Shown: positions 15,304-24,293, numbered from the stretch's first letter. The stretch: DNA of 64,000 bases from an uncultured Paracoccaceae bacterium (GCA_947494675.1 CANLVP010000001.1:868001-932000), one strand, 5' to 3'. Notes: generated by a model from the letters alone, not told the origin. Numbers and translations: made by a program.

Positions 15304-16554
15304 ATGGAAAACAACCGCCTCCCCATCATCTTTATCCTGATCTCTGTGGTGCTCGACAGCATGGGGATTGGACTGATCATGCCCGTGATGCCCGACCTTA
15401 TTCAGGAGGTCGGCAATATCGATCTGGCCAATGCGGCGATCTGGGGCGGTATCCTGACCACGATCTTTGCGCTGATGCAGTTCTTTTTTGGCCCCACCAT
15501 CGGCAGCCTGTCTGACCGCTACGGGCGTCGCCCGATCCTGCTGATCAGCCTTGCGGTCATGGCCTTTGACTATGTGCTGATGGCCGTGGCGGGCACCATG
15601 ACCCTGCTGATTATCGGGCGCATCATCGGCGGCATCACCGCGGCCACCCAATCGACCGCCGCGGCCTATATGGCCGATATTTCCAAGCCAGAGGAGAAGG
15701 CCGCGAACTTTGGCCTTATCGGTGCGGCCTTTGGTGTAGGCTTTGTGCTGGGGCCGCTTTTGGGCGGTGTGCTGGCAGAGTTCGGCACCCGCGCACCTTT
15801 CTGGGCTGCTGCGTTCCTCGCTGCTGCCAATTTCGTCTTTGGCTACTTTGTGCTGCCCGAAACCGTCACCGACAAAATCCGCCGCCCGTTCTCTGCCCGG
15901 CGCGCCAACCCCTTGGGCGCGTTTCAGCACCTCTCGGCCCTGCCCGGCTTGACGCGCCTGATGGCGATCCTGTTCATCTATGCGGTCGCCTTCTTCGTCT
16001 ATCCCGGGGTCTGGGCCTATTACGGGGCCGAGCGCTTCGGCTGGAGCCCCGGCATGATCGGCCTGTCGCTGGGCATCTTTGGCATCGGCATCGCCGTTGT
16101 GCAGGGCGTGCTGATGCGCCCGATCCTCAAACGGATCGGTGAACGCAGCGCGGTTGTGCTTGGCCTGTCCATCGATGTCCTGGCCTTTCTCGCACTTGGC
16201 TTTGTGACCAATGGCTGGATCGCGCTGGCGCTGACACCGCTCACCGCACTTGGGTCCATTGCTGGCCCCGCCTTGCAAGGGATCATGTCCCGCGCCGCCA
16301 GCGACGACCAACAGGGCGAACTTCAGGGCCTTATCGCGTCCATCAACGCCGTCGCCACCATCGTCGCCCCGCTGATTGTGACCTCGACCTTCTGGTATTT
16401 CACCGCCGCAACCGCGCCGATTTATGCGCCCGGCGCGCCCTTCCTGTTGTCGGCGGTCCTGACCGTGATCTGCATCATTATCTTCGCCTCTGCCCGCCAG
16501 CGACTGGAAACGTCGCTGGGGGACAAGGCAGGCCCGTCAAACACCAGCACATAA
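15304..16554 (+). CDS. MFS efflux transporter, TetA-like
   Basis: A 416-aa major facilitator with 12 predicted helices. Motif A, GSLSDRYGRRP, lies in the loop after helix 2, and the N-terminal DSMGIGLIMPVMPDL resembles the TetA/TCR proton-driven drug efflux family. A tetracycline phenotype cannot be inferred from this; chromosomal roseobacter homologues are common. The ATG is preceded by AAAGGACC. A 12-bp palindrome lies upstream. The alcohol dehydrogenase gene follows after 29 bases. Confidence 0.85.
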   Translation: MENNRLPIIFILISVVLDSMGIGLIMPVMPDLIQEVGNIDLANAAIWGGILTTIFALMQFFFGPTIGSLSDRYGRRPILLISLAVMAFDYVLMAVAGTMTLLIIGRIIGGITAATQSTAAAYMADISKPEEKAANFGLIGAAFGVGFVLGPLLGGVLAEFGTRAPFWAAAFLAAANFVFGYFVLPETVTDKIRRPFSARRANPLGAFQHLSALPGLTRLMAILFIYAVAFFVYPGVWAYYGAERFGWSPGMIGLSLGIFGIGIAVVQGVLMRPILKRIGERSAVVLGLSIDVLAFLALGFVTNGWIALALTPLTALGSIAGPALQGIMSRAASDDQQGELQGLIASINAVATIVAPLIVTSTFWYFTAATAPIYAPGAPFLLSAVLTVICIIIFASARQRLETSLGDKAGPSNTST

Positions 16555-16583
16555 GTGGGCACACCGACCACAGGACCACCGAC

Positions 16584-17666
16584 ATGACCCAGATCAAAGC
16601 CGCCGTTTGCCGCACACATGGCCAGCCCCTCGCGATCGAAACCCTGACCCTGCGCGCCCCCGCCATGGGCGAGGTTGAGGTGACGCTCAAGGCCTGCGCC
16701 ATCTGCCATTCCGACATCTCCTACGCCGACGGCGCATGGGGTGGCGACCTGCCTGCCGTCTATGGGCATGAGGCTGCAGGCCATGTCACTGCGGTCGGCG
16801 AAGGCGTCAAAGGCCTCGCCATGGGCGACCCCGTTGTCGTCACCCTGATCCGCGCCTGCGGCACGTGTCCGTCTTGCGGCGGCGGCACGCCAACGATCTG
16901 CGAAACCCCCAACACCGCCGACACCGTGCTGACCGACGCAAACGGCACCCCCGTCGTGCAGGCCATGAACGCCGGGGCCTTCGCCGAAAAGGTCGTCGTG
17001 GATCAAAGCCAGATCGTCAAACTCACTGACAGTATTAGCATGGAAGCTGCGTCGCTCTTGGCCTGCGGCGTCATCACCGGCGTCGGCGCGGTCGTCAATG
17101 CCGCGCAACTGCGCGCCGGTCAGGACGTGGTTGTCATCGGCGCTGGCGGCGTCGGCCTGAACGCAATCCAGGGGGCGCGCATCTCTGGCGCCCGCCGCAT
17201 CGTCGCTGTCGATATGTCCGAGGAAAAACTGCAAATCGCCCGCGACTTTGGCGCAACCGACACCGTGCTTGGCACCTCCCAAACACCATGGCGCGACGCC
17301 AAAGCGGCCATGGGCCGGGGCGCTGACGCCGTGCTGGTCACCGTGGGCGTGCCTGCGGTCTACGACGCCGCCCCACGCTATCTGGCCTATGGCGGCAAGG
17401 TCATCATGGTCGGCATGCCCGCGACAGGGGCCTCATCCACCTATGAGGCTGCGAACTTCGCCGCTGTCGGCCAATCCATGGTCGGGTCCAAAATGGGCGA
17501 TGTGGTGATCCAGCGCGACATCCCCTGGATGGTCGACCTTTATGAGCAGGGTCGCCTCAAACTGGATGAGCTGATCTCGAACACATGGTCGCTCGATCAG
17601 ATTAACGAGGCAATCGCCGACACCAAAACCGGCAGCGCCAAGCGCAACGTCATCGTCTTCGACTAA
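16584..17666 (+). CDS. Zinc-dependent alcohol dehydrogenase (MDR family)
   Basis: A 360-aa medium-chain dehydrogenase. Catalytic zinc ligands appear in ACAICHSD and GHEAAG; the structural zinc lobe is shortened to CGTCPSCGGGTPTIC. The Rossmann motif is GAGGVGLNAIQGA with VDMS after it, favouring NAD. It belongs to the branch near class III alcohol dehydrogenases, but glutathione or formaldehyde specificity is not assured. Its TAA stop (17664-17666) overlaps the complementary serB stop by two bases, a tail-to-tail junction with no terminator between them. Confidence 0.87.
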   Translation: MTQIKAAVCRTHGQPLAIETLTLRAPAMGEVEVTLKACAICHSDISYADGAWGGDLPAVYGHEAAGHVTAVGEGVKGLAMGDPVVVTLIRACGTCPSCGGGTPTICETPNTADTVLTDANGTPVVQAMNAGAFAEKVVVDQSQIVKLTDSISMEAASLLACGVITGVGAVVNAAQLRAGQDVVVIGAGGVGLNAIQGARISGARRIVAVDMSEEKLQIARDFGATDTVLGTSQTPWRDAKAAMGRGADAVLVTVGVPAVYDAAPRYLAYGGKVIMVGMPATGASSTYEAANFAAVGQSMVGSKMGDVVIQRDIPWMVDLYEQGRLKLDELISNTWSLDQINEAIADTKTGSAKRNVIVFD

Positions 17667-18535
17667 ACCGCCACAAACTCTGACCGCGCATAGCCCTGCA
17701 AGAACAGCAGCGCTGTCAGATCGCCGTGGTTCACCCGCACGTCACATTCGGCCTGCACGCTCGGCTTGGCATGCAGCGCCACACCCGTGCCCGCACGCCC
17801 CAACATGCCCAGATCATTGGCCCCATCGCCAACGGCCAGCACATCCGCCTCTGTCAGGCCAAGACGCGCTGTGATCTCTTCTAGCGCCTCAACCTTGGCC
17901 TGCCGCCCCAGAATGGGCCGCTGCACCTGCCCGGTCAGCTTGCCGTCTGCGACCAAAAGCGTATTGGCGCGGTTTTCGTCAAAGCCCAGCTTGCCCGCAA
18001 CCGACGCCGTAAAGGCGGTAAACCCGCCCGATACCAGCGCCGCATAGGCCCCATTGGCCTTCATCGTCGCCAAAAGCGTCCCACCCCCCGGCATCAGATC
18101 AATCCGCGTCTCAAGCACCTGCTGGATCACGCCCTCATCCAATCCGGTCAGCAGCCCGACGCGCTCATCAATCGCCTCTTCGAAATCAAGCTCGCCATTC
18201 ATCGCCCGCGCCGTGATATCCGCCACGCGATCCCCGACGCCCGCCTCTGCGGCAAGCTCATCAATGCATTCCTGTTGGATCATCGTGCTGTCCATATCAG
18301 CCAGCAACATCGCCTTGCGCCGCCCCAGGGCAGGCTGCACCACCAGATCCACACCCTGCCCCTGCAGGTCGGCCCAGACATCCCAGCGATTGCCCGGCAC
18401 ATCGGCCAATGTGAACTCTGCCGCCTCATCAATCGACAGCCAAACGACGTCGCCGCCACCCCATGCATTCCGCAGGCTTTCAACCAAAGCGCCATCCAAG
18501 GCACCGGGGGCAGCGATCAAAGTGGCAACAAACAT
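17663..18535 (-). CDS. serB: Phosphoserine phosphatase
   Basis: A 290-aa HAD-family phosphatase, the last step of serine synthesis. Motif I is LLADMDSTMIQQEC (nucleophile D80, acid/base D82), motif II is VSGGF, the lysine lies in LGRQAKV, and motif III is VGDGANDLGM. The N-terminal ~70 residues are an ACT-like domain. The start at 18535 gives this standard length, with AGGAAA upstream; longer readings would cross the serC leader. It diverges from serC-serA, so all three serine synthesis genes are together. Confidence 0.93.
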   Translation of the reverse strand: MFVATLIAAPGALDGALVESLRNAWGGGDVVWLSIDEAAEFTLADVPGNRWDVWADLQGQGVDLVVQPALGRRKAMLLADMDSTMIQQECIDELAAEAGVGDRVADITARAMNGELDFEEAIDERVGLLTGLDEGVIQQVLETRIDLMPGGGTLLATMKANGAYAALVSGGFTAFTASVAGKLGFDENRANTLLVADGKLTGQVQRPILGRQAKVEALEEITARLGLTEADVLAVGDGANDLGMLGRAGTGVALHAKPSVQAECDVRVNHGDLTALLFLQGYARSEFVAV

Positions 18536-18630
18536 CAGGTTTCCTATCGGCGTCATGTGAACGGCAAAAAGCGGTCTTGGCGGCGGCTTAGCCCCATTTC
18601 CCCTGTTGCGAAACCCCTCCCATCCCCTTA

Positions 18631-18689
18631 GGTCCGGCTGTGGGACACCCTTCCCCAACGAAGGGCGCATATCTGTGAGGATACCAGAA
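18631..18689 (+). ncRNA. serC-motif leader RNA
   Basis: Upstream of serC two small hairpins precede the ribosome-binding site: GTCC (18632-18635) with GGAC (18643-18646), then CCCTTC (18648-18653) with GAAGGG (18660-18665) and loop CCCAAC, followed by GCGCATATCTGTGAGGA. A structured serC leader motif is known upstream of serC in alphaproteobacteria. Position and stem arrangement agree, but the consensus was recalled rather than aligned. Confidence 0.55.
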
Positions 18690-19829
18690 ATGGCTATTTC
18701 AAAACCGGCAGCGCGGCCGGCTAACCCGCGTTTTTCGTCTGGCCCCTGCGCCAAACCCCCCACATGGACACTTGATGCTTTGTCGGATGCCCCCTTGGGC
18801 CGTTCGCACCGCGCAGCCGAAGGCAAGGCCAAACTGGCCGAAGCGATTGAACTGACCCGCGAGATTTTGGGCATCCCCGCAGACTACCGCATCGGCATCG
18901 TGCCCGCCTCTGACACTGGCGCATTTGAGATGGCCATGTGGTCGCTACTGGGTGAACGCCCCGCGCAGATGGTCGCATGGGAAAGCTTTGGCGCAGGTTG
19001 GGTCACCGATGTGGTCAAACAGCTCAAGATCGAGGCGACGACCCATACGGCTGAATACGGCGAAATCGTCGATATGGCCGCGCTGAACTACGACAACGAT
19101 GTCTGCTTTACCTGGAACGGCACCACCTCTGGCGTGCGCGTGCCCAACGGCAACATGATCCCATCGGACCGCGCGGGCCTGACGCTTTGCGATGCGACCT
19201 CTGCCGCTTTCGCGCAGAACCTGCCATGGGACAAGCTCGATGTGACGACCTTCAGCTGGCAAAAGGTCATGGGCGGCGAAGCAGCCCACGGGATGCTCGT
19301 GCTCTCCCCCCGTGCCGTTGAACGGCTGGAAAGCTACACCCCCGCTTGGCCCTTGCCCAAGATCTTCCGCCTGACCAAGGGCGGCAAATTGATCGAAGGC
19401 ATCTTCCGCGGTGAGACGATCAACACGCCGTCGATGCTGGCCGTCGAAGATTACCTCGCCGCCCTCAAGTGGGGCCGCGCCATCGGTGGCCTTGATGCCC
19501 TGCGGATGCGCGCCAACGCCAATGCGCAGGCGATCTGGAACTTCTGCGCCGCACACGACTGGATCGACAACCTTGCCGTTGATCCCGCGACGCGGTCGAA
19601 CACATCCGTCTGTCTGAAATTCACCGATGCCCGCATCACCGATGGCGCTGCCTTTGCTAAAGCGGTCGCCAAACGTCTGGCCGATGAAAACATCGCGCTC
19701 GACATCGGTGCCTACCGCGACGCCCCCGCTGGCCTGCGCATCTGGTGCGGCGGCACGGTCGAAACCTCAGACATCGAGGCGATGTTGCCTTGGCTCGCAT
19801 GGGCCTTTGAGACCGAAATCAACGCATGA
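18690..19829 (+). CDS. serC: Phosphoserine aminotransferase
   Basis: A 379-aa class V PLP aminotransferase converting 3-phosphohydroxypyruvate and glutamate to phosphoserine. The N-terminus [13 protein letters not shown] is typical of the alphaproteobacterial SerC branch; the PLP lysine lies in [10 protein letters not shown]. The start at 18690 ([10 protein letters not shown]) is supported by GTGAGG nine bases upstream and by the leader RNA; an upstream TTG frame would translate through that leader. serA follows after a short palindromic repeat, probably co-transcribed. Confidence 0.92.
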   Translation: MAISKPAARPANPRFSSGPCAKPPTWTLDALSDAPLGRSHRAAEGKAKLAEAIELTREILGIPADYRIGIVPASDTGAFEMAMWSLLGERPAQMVAWESFGAGWVTDVVKQLKIEATTHTAEYGEIVDMAALNYDNDVCFTWNGTTSGVRVPNGNMIPSDRAGLTLCDATSAAFAQNLPWDKLDVTTFSWQKVMGGEAAHGMLVLSPRAVERLESYTPAWPLPKIFRLTKGGKLIEGIFRGETINTPSMLAVEDYLAALKWGRAIGGLDALRMRANANAQAIWNFCAAHDWIDNLAVDPATRSNTSVCLKFTDARITDGAAFAKAVAKRLADENIALDIGAYRDAPAGLRIWCGGTVETSDIEAMLPWLAWAFETEINA

Positions 19830-19832
19830 CCC

Positions 19833-19856
19833 GTAGGGTGCGTGATCTCACGCACC
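19833..19856. repeat. GTAGG-headed palindromic repeat, serC-serA gap
   Basis: GTAG is followed by the perfect palindrome GGTGCGTGATCTCACGCACC (19837-19856), three bases after the serC stop. It matches in format the elements at 53209-53231 and 34511-34532. It could form a hairpin in the serC-serA mRNA and tune differential expression. Confidence 0.6.
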
Positions 19857-19889
19857 TTCACGCAACACCCCATTCAAAGGACCCGCAAA

Positions 19890-21482
19890 ATGGCTCCCAA
19901 AGTACTCATCTCTGACAAACTCTCCCCCGCTGCCGTGCAAATCTTCAAGGATCGCGGCATCGACGTGACGTTTGAACCCGACCTCGGCAAAGACAAGGAC
20001 AAGCTTTTGTCCGTGATCGGCGACTACGATGGCCTCGCCATCCGCTCCGCCACCAAAGCGACCGAGAAAATCATCAACGCCGCGACCAACCTCAAGGTTA
20101 TCGCCCGCGCCGGGATCGGTGTGGACAACGTCGATATCCCTGCCGCCTCCAAGAAGGGGATCATCGTGATGAACACGCCCTTCGGGAACTCCATCACCAC
20201 GGCAGAACACGCGATTTCCATGATGATGGCCGTCGCGCGCCAGATCCCAGAGGCGAACGCCTCCACCCACGCCGGAAAATGGGAAAAGTCCCGCTTTATG
20301 GGCGTGGAACTGACATCCAAAACCCTCGGCGTCATCGGTGCGGGTAACATCGGCTCTATCGTGATCGACCGCGCCCAAGGCTTGCGGATGAAGGTCGTGG
20401 CCTACGACCCCTTCCTCTCCGAGGAACGCGCGCTTCAAATCGGCGTCGAAAAAGTCGAGCTGGATGAACTGCTTGGACGTGCTGACTTTATCACCATGCA
20501 CGTGCCCCTCACCGATCAGACCAAAAACATCCTCTCCGCCGACAACATCGCCAAGCTGAAAAAAGGCGTGCGCATCGTCAACTGCGCCCGCGGCGGTCTG
20601 GTCGACGAAGAGGCGCTGGCAGAGGCCCTGAAATCCGGCGATGTCGCCGGTGCGGCCTTTGACGTCTTTGCCGTTGAACCCGCCACTGACAGCCCGCTTT
20701 TCAACCTGCCCAACGTCGTCGTCACCCCCCACCTCGGGGCCGCCACGACCGAAGCACAGGAAAACGTGGCCCTGCAGGTCGCCGAACAAATGTCCGACTA
20801 CTTGCTGACCGGTGCCGTGACCAACGCGCTCAACATGCCGTCTGTGACGGCGGAAGAGGCCAAGGTCATGGGCCCCTGGATCAAGCTCACCGGCCACTTG
20901 GGCAACTTCACCGGCCAGATGACCGATGAACCGATCAAAGCGATCAACATCCTCTTCGACGGCGAAGCCTCCGAGATGAACCTCAAAGCCCTGACCGCCG
21001 CGACCATCGCAGGCATCATGCGCCGCCGGAACCCCGACGTGAACATGGTCAGCGCCCCCGTGATCGCCAAAGAAAACGGCATCCAGGTCTCGACCACGAA
21101 ACAAGATCAATCGGGCGCGTTCGAAGGCTACGTCAAAGTCACCGTCGTTACCGAAAAGCGCGAACGCTCCGTCGCAGGCACGGTCTTCTCCGACGGCAAA
21201 CCGCGCTTCATCCAGATCAAAGGCATCAACATCGACGCCGAAGTGGGCGCGCACATGCTCTACACCACCAACGAAGACGTCCCCGGCATCATCGGCGCCT
21301 TGGGTCAGACCATGGGCACCAACGGCGTCAACATCGCCAACTTTACGCTGGGCCGGTCAGAGGCCAAGGGCGAGGCCATCGCGCTTCTTTATGTCGATGA
21401 ACCCGTGCCCGCCGCCGCGATCCAGGCGCTGGAGGCGACCGAACTCTTCCAGCAGGTCAAACCGCTGACCTTCGACGTCTAA
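19890..21482 (+). CDS. serA: D-3-phosphoglycerate dehydrogenase
   Basis: A 530-aa long-type PGDH, first enzyme of serine synthesis, oxidising 3-phosphoglycerate with NAD. The substrate/nucleotide domains contain GIGVDNVD, the Rossmann motif GAGNIGS, NCARGGLVDE and the catalytic His in TPHLGAATTEAQ. An intervening domain and a C-terminal ACT domain (from about 455) suggest feedback control by serine. The start at 19890 has AAAGGA upstream and MAPKVLISDK as N-terminus. A strong terminator follows. Confidence 0.95.
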   Translation: MAPKVLISDKLSPAAVQIFKDRGIDVTFEPDLGKDKDKLLSVIGDYDGLAIRSATKATEKIINAATNLKVIARAGIGVDNVDIPAASKKGIIVMNTPFGNSITTAEHAISMMMAVARQIPEANASTHAGKWEKSRFMGVELTSKTLGVIGAGNIGSIVIDRAQGLRMKVVAYDPFLSEERALQIGVEKVELDELLGRADFITMHVPLTDQTKNILSADNIAKLKKGVRIVNCARGGLVDEEALAEALKSGDVAGAAFDVFAVEPATDSPLFNLPNVVVTPHLGAATTEAQENVALQVAEQMSDYLLTGAVTNALNMPSVTAEEAKVMGPWIKLTGHLGNFTGQMTDEPIKAINILFDGEASEMNLKALTAATIAGIMRRRNPDVNMVSAPVIAKENGIQVSTTKQDQSGAFEGYVKVTVVTEKRERSVAGTVFSDGKPRFIQIKGINIDAEVGAHMLYTTNEDVPGIIGALGQTMGTNGVNIANFTLGRSEAKGEAIALLYVDEPVPAAAIQALEATELFQQVKPLTFDV

Positions 21483-21491
21483 AAGACACAA

Positions 21492-21527
21492 CCGGGGGCC
21501 GCATCAAAACGCGGCCCCCGGCTTTTT
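21492..21527 (+). terminator. Rho-independent terminator of serC-serA
   Basis: An 11-bp stem, CCGGGGGCCGC with GCGGCCCCCGG, loop ATCAAAAC, followed by CTTTTT, ten bases after the serA stop. Confidence 0.9.
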
Positions 21528-21552
21528 GGTTCATAAATATCCCCGCCGGAGG
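21522..21552. repeat. Dispersed AAATATCCCCGCC intergenic element
   Basis: CTTTTTGGTTCATAAATATC followed by CCCGCCGGAGGC, overlapping the terminator tail. The same pattern occurs, inverted, at 36686-36717, and a diverged copy at 95-128. The remaining sequence to 21757 holds no gene that I can support. Confidence 0.5.
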
Positions 21553-21757
21553 CGGAAGCCGCATGGCCACCGGTCGTTCCTAAGATCGCGACCAAGTGAC
21601 GACCACAGTTGCCTTTGCCAACCGCTTACCCGCACAGGTCAGGTTGCATCCGCAGCCTGACCCCTTTCCTTCCCTGCGACATCAGGCGATACGGGACGGC
21701 GGGCGGGGCGTTTTGGCCGCGCCAGCGGACAAGAGCGGCGCACGACGGACAACAGAT

Positions 21758-22549
21758 ATGATCTATGCAATCGGTGACATCCACGGGCAAAAGGCCATGC
21801 TCGATCATGCCCTGGCGTTGATCGAAAAGGACGGTGGCCCGGACGCGCAGATCGTCTTTCTAGGCGATTACACCGACCGTGGCCCCGACAGCGCAGGCGT
21901 GCTGGACACCCTGATCAAAGGCGTCAACGCCGGGCGCAACTGGGTCTGCCTGATGGGCAACCACGACAAAATGTTCCATGACTACGTGACCGCTGGCGTC
22001 GAGAACAGCAGCCACGTCAAATCCGGCATCTCATGGCTCAACCGCAGGCTTGGCGGCATCACCACGCTGGCCTCCTACGGGGTGACCGGCGACGCGCATT
22101 TCCTGCACCCCGCAGGCGGCGGGATCGAAACCCTCGCTTCTTATGCGGTCGGCACCGACACGCTCACCCCAGCACAGGTGCAAAAGCGCACCGCCAAGGC
22201 CGTGCCGAAGTACCACCTCAACTTTCTGGCCGAACGCCCTGTCGCCCATGAAACCGACGACCTGATCTTTTGCCACGCAGGCCTGCGCCCCGGCATCCCG
22301 CTCAAGGATCAAAGCCCTGATGACCTACTCTGGATTCGCGATGGCTGGCTCGAAGATACCCGTGACCACGGCAAACTGGTGGTCCACGGCCACACCGCCC
22401 TTGATCGCCCACAACACCACGGCAACCGCGTCAACCTTGACGGCGGTGCGGGCTACGGTCGTCCGCTGATCCCGGCAGTGTTTGACGGCCGCGAATGCTG
22501 GCTACTCACCGATCAAGGGCGCGAGGTCCTCTGGCCCCATCACGCGTGA
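21758..22549 (+). CDS. Metallophosphoesterase, serine/threonine protein phosphatase-like
   Basis: A 263-aa calcineurin-like phosphoesterase of the PPP type. Metal-binding motifs are in order: GDIHGQ, GDYTDRGPDS, GNHDKMF and, near the C-terminus, VVHGHTALDRP. Such bacterial PrpA/ApaH relatives dephosphorylate phosphoproteins or dinucleotides; specificity is unknown. The ATG at 21758 opens directly on the conserved strand (MIYAIGDIHG); a longer reading upstream is low-complexity and unlikely. Its end overlaps the convergent DUF1801 gene by ten bases. Confidence 0.85.
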   Translation: MIYAIGDIHGQKAMLDHALALIEKDGGPDAQIVFLGDYTDRGPDSAGVLDTLIKGVNAGRNWVCLMGNHDKMFHDYVTAGVENSSHVKSGISWLNRRLGGITTLASYGVTGDAHFLHPAGGGIETLASYAVGTDTLTPAQVQKRTAKAVPKYHLNFLAERPVAHETDDLIFCHAGLRPGIPLKDQSPDDLLWIRDGWLEDTRDHGKLVVHGHTALDRPQHHGNRVNLDGGAGYGRPLIPAVFDGRECWLLTDQGREVLWPHHA

Positions 22550-22893
22550 TAGCCCAGCGCCCGGTCGATGATCAGGCGCAACACCTCATCCGGCAATTCA
22601 CCCTGCGACCATGACAGCCCGCGATTGCCATCCCAATTGTGCCCCGCACCGGCAACTGCCTGTACGTCGCCCATGACCGATGACTGGCAATGGGTGAAGA
22701 CCGACGGCAATCCCGCCTTGGTCACACCCAACCGGATCGTCGTGCCCTTCTTCGCAAGATAGGCAGGCTGCCCCCAGCGCAGCGCCTCTTCCACGGTGAC
22801 ACCACTGCCAAGGATCATCTCGCGCACCTGCATCAGGTCCGCGCGCGGACCGTCGGGTAGCTTCTCAAACGCCGCTTTCACCTCAGGTGTCAT
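22540..22893 (-). CDS. DUF1801 (YdhG-like) protein
   Basis: A 117-aa protein of the DUF1801/YdhG fold, with the recognisable TVEEALRWGQPAY segment and LGVTKAG strand. The family is related to frataxin-like folds and has no firmly assigned function. The start MTPEVKAAFEKL at 22893 lies two bases after the stop of the upstream pentapeptide-like gene, indicating one operon. Its last codons share a palindrome (TCACGCGTGA) with the convergent phosphatase gene, so both end in His-Ala. Confidence 0.75.
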   Translation of the reverse strand: MTPEVKAAFEKLPDGPRADLMQVREMILGSGVTVEEALRWGQPAYLAKKGTTIRLGVTKAGLPSVFTHCQSSVMGDVQAVAGAGHNWDGNRGLSWSQGELPDEVLRLIIDRALGYHA

Positions 22894-22895
22894 CA

Positions 22896-24293
22896 CTATT
22901 CCTTCCGAATAATCCCGGTCACAGCAGCGGCACCAATGGCCGTCACGATCCAGCCCATGGCGATCAGCCACCAGCGCACCCACCACAGCCACCAGCCCCA
23001 AGGGCCCCGCGTGGTTGAGGGGGCCCAGGCCTTCTCCTGCCCCAATTGCACCAGCGGGATCACCAGATCGACGCCGTAATAAAACGCCTCAAATGTCTCA
23101 TAATCGCGGCCCGCAGCCTCTGGCCCGGACCAGACGTCGGCAGGGTTCTCAACCTGATTTGGCCCGACGGAAACCGCCTGCCAGCTTGGCGACATCAGCA
23201 CCGGGGCCGCGTTAGGGGCAAAATCCCCCGCTTCCCACGCCTGATGCGCAAGGCCCGCCCCGATCAGGATCAACACCATCAGTGCCACGACCGATCGCAA
23301 CGGCTGATAGCCATAGCCGACCAGCCAGCGCTGCGTGTGATCGGCGATCCACGATCCCAGCACCTTGTGCAGCTGCCCGCCTTCGGCCCGCCATCGCCTG
23401 CGGGCAAAGGCCCGTTGCAGCCGTTCTTTTTCCATCATCACCCGCCGCGCCTCGGCGGTGTGGCCCGTCTCGCGCATCACATCGGCGAAATGCTCGTAAG
23501 GGTGCGGGCGAAACTCATCATCCACGACAGCACCGCGTTCCAGCCACGGCAGGCGCAAGGCCATATCCATCGGCCCTGACAGCCGCTCAAACTGCAAACC
23601 GTCAAACATCAGATCAGGCGTCAGCGCCCAGCTTTCCGCATCATCAGCAAGACTGTTAAACCGCGCGCCGGTCAGTCGCACCATCCCATCAATGCCCGCC
23701 AGCTCGCGCCAGAAGAACGCTTTGCCGACCACGAGGCCCTGCGCATTCAGCGCATCGCTGTCGCCGCCAACCAGTGTGGCCTTTTCAAAATCCACCTGCC
23801 CGCCCGCGCTGGCCGACATCAGGTTCAGCCCGCCTTCGACAATGACCTCCCGGAACAACATATCCCCGGCGATCTGACTGCCGTGCAGATCAACGCCCTT
23901 GGGAAACCGGCTACGGTTCAGCACAAGCGCCGCACCCTCAAATTGCCGCGCCCGAAACGCCCCTTCAAACTGACAATCCCGCAGATGCAGCCGCCCCACG
24001 CCCTTGCCAAACGACAGGTTCAGGTCTTGCTTGATCCACAGCCCCCTGACCGAGATCCCCTGAATATCCGTGGGCCATTCCGGGCACCCGCCCAGGGCCA
24101 CAAACCGCAATACGGGCGCCCTGACCAAAACCTCCGGCTCTGGCGTTTTTGGGGCGGTCTCGCGCCGCGCGGTGACGCTCCCAATGCGGGCCATGTCCAA
24201 CAGCGCGATCTCTGCCGGGGTCAGCCCGCCATCGTCGCGCAAATCGCGCAATTGGCTGTAGCTGGTGATCAATTCTAGGTCGGGATAATCCAT
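22896..24293 (-). CDS. Membrane protein with pentapeptide-like repeat region
   Basis: A 465-aa protein. Residues about 75-230 are a beta-helical region with irregular pentapeptide-like spacing (LHLRDCQFEGAFRARQFEGA, LVLNRSRFPKG, VDLHGSQI, GLNLMSASAGGQVDFEKATL). A basic segment (KERLQRAFARRRWRAE, about 303-318) precedes two hydrophobic helices (about 336-356 and 437-462), which flank a loop with an amphipathic stretch. The layout suggests a cytoplasmic scaffold anchored to the inner membrane by its C-terminus. No catalytic motif was found. It is followed after two bases by DUF1801. Confidence 0.65.
   Translation of the reverse strand: MDYPDLELITSYSQLRDLRDDGGLTPAEIALLDMARIGSVTARRETAPKTPEPEVLVRAPVLRFVALGGCPEWPTDIQGISVRGLWIKQDLNLSFGKGVGRLHLRDCQFEGAFRARQFEGAALVLNRSRFPKGVDLHGSQIAGDMLFREVIVEGGLNLMSASAGGQVDFEKATLVGGDSDALNAQGLVVGKAFFWRELAGIDGMVRLTGARFNSLADDAESWALTPDLMFDGLQFERLSGPMDMALRLPWLERGAVVDDEFRPHPYEHFADVMRETGHTAEARRVMMEKERLQRAFARRRWRAEGGQLHKVLGSWIADHTQRWLVGYGYQPLRSVVALMVLILIGAGLAHQAWEAGDFAPNAAPVLMSPSWQAVSVGPNQVENPADVWSGPEAAGRDYETFEAFYYGVDLVIPLVQLGQEKAWAPSTTRGPWGWWLWWVRWWLIAMGWIVTAIGAAAVTGIIRKE

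Noticed and set aside
15061-16311. A 416-codon minus-strand open frame over the MFS gene
   Set aside because: Antisense with runs of Asp/His/Gln/Lys, no motif; the plus strand has clear MFS motifs.
15304-16554. Acquired tetracycline-resistance determinant
   Set aside because: Composition matches neighbours and no mobile element flanks it; TetA-like MFS proteins are common chromosomal genes in this group.
19848-21254. A 468-codon minus-strand open frame inside serA
   Set aside because: Full antisense shadow of a well-conserved gene with an atypical amino-acid composition rich in Gly, Asp, His and Val; no domain seen.
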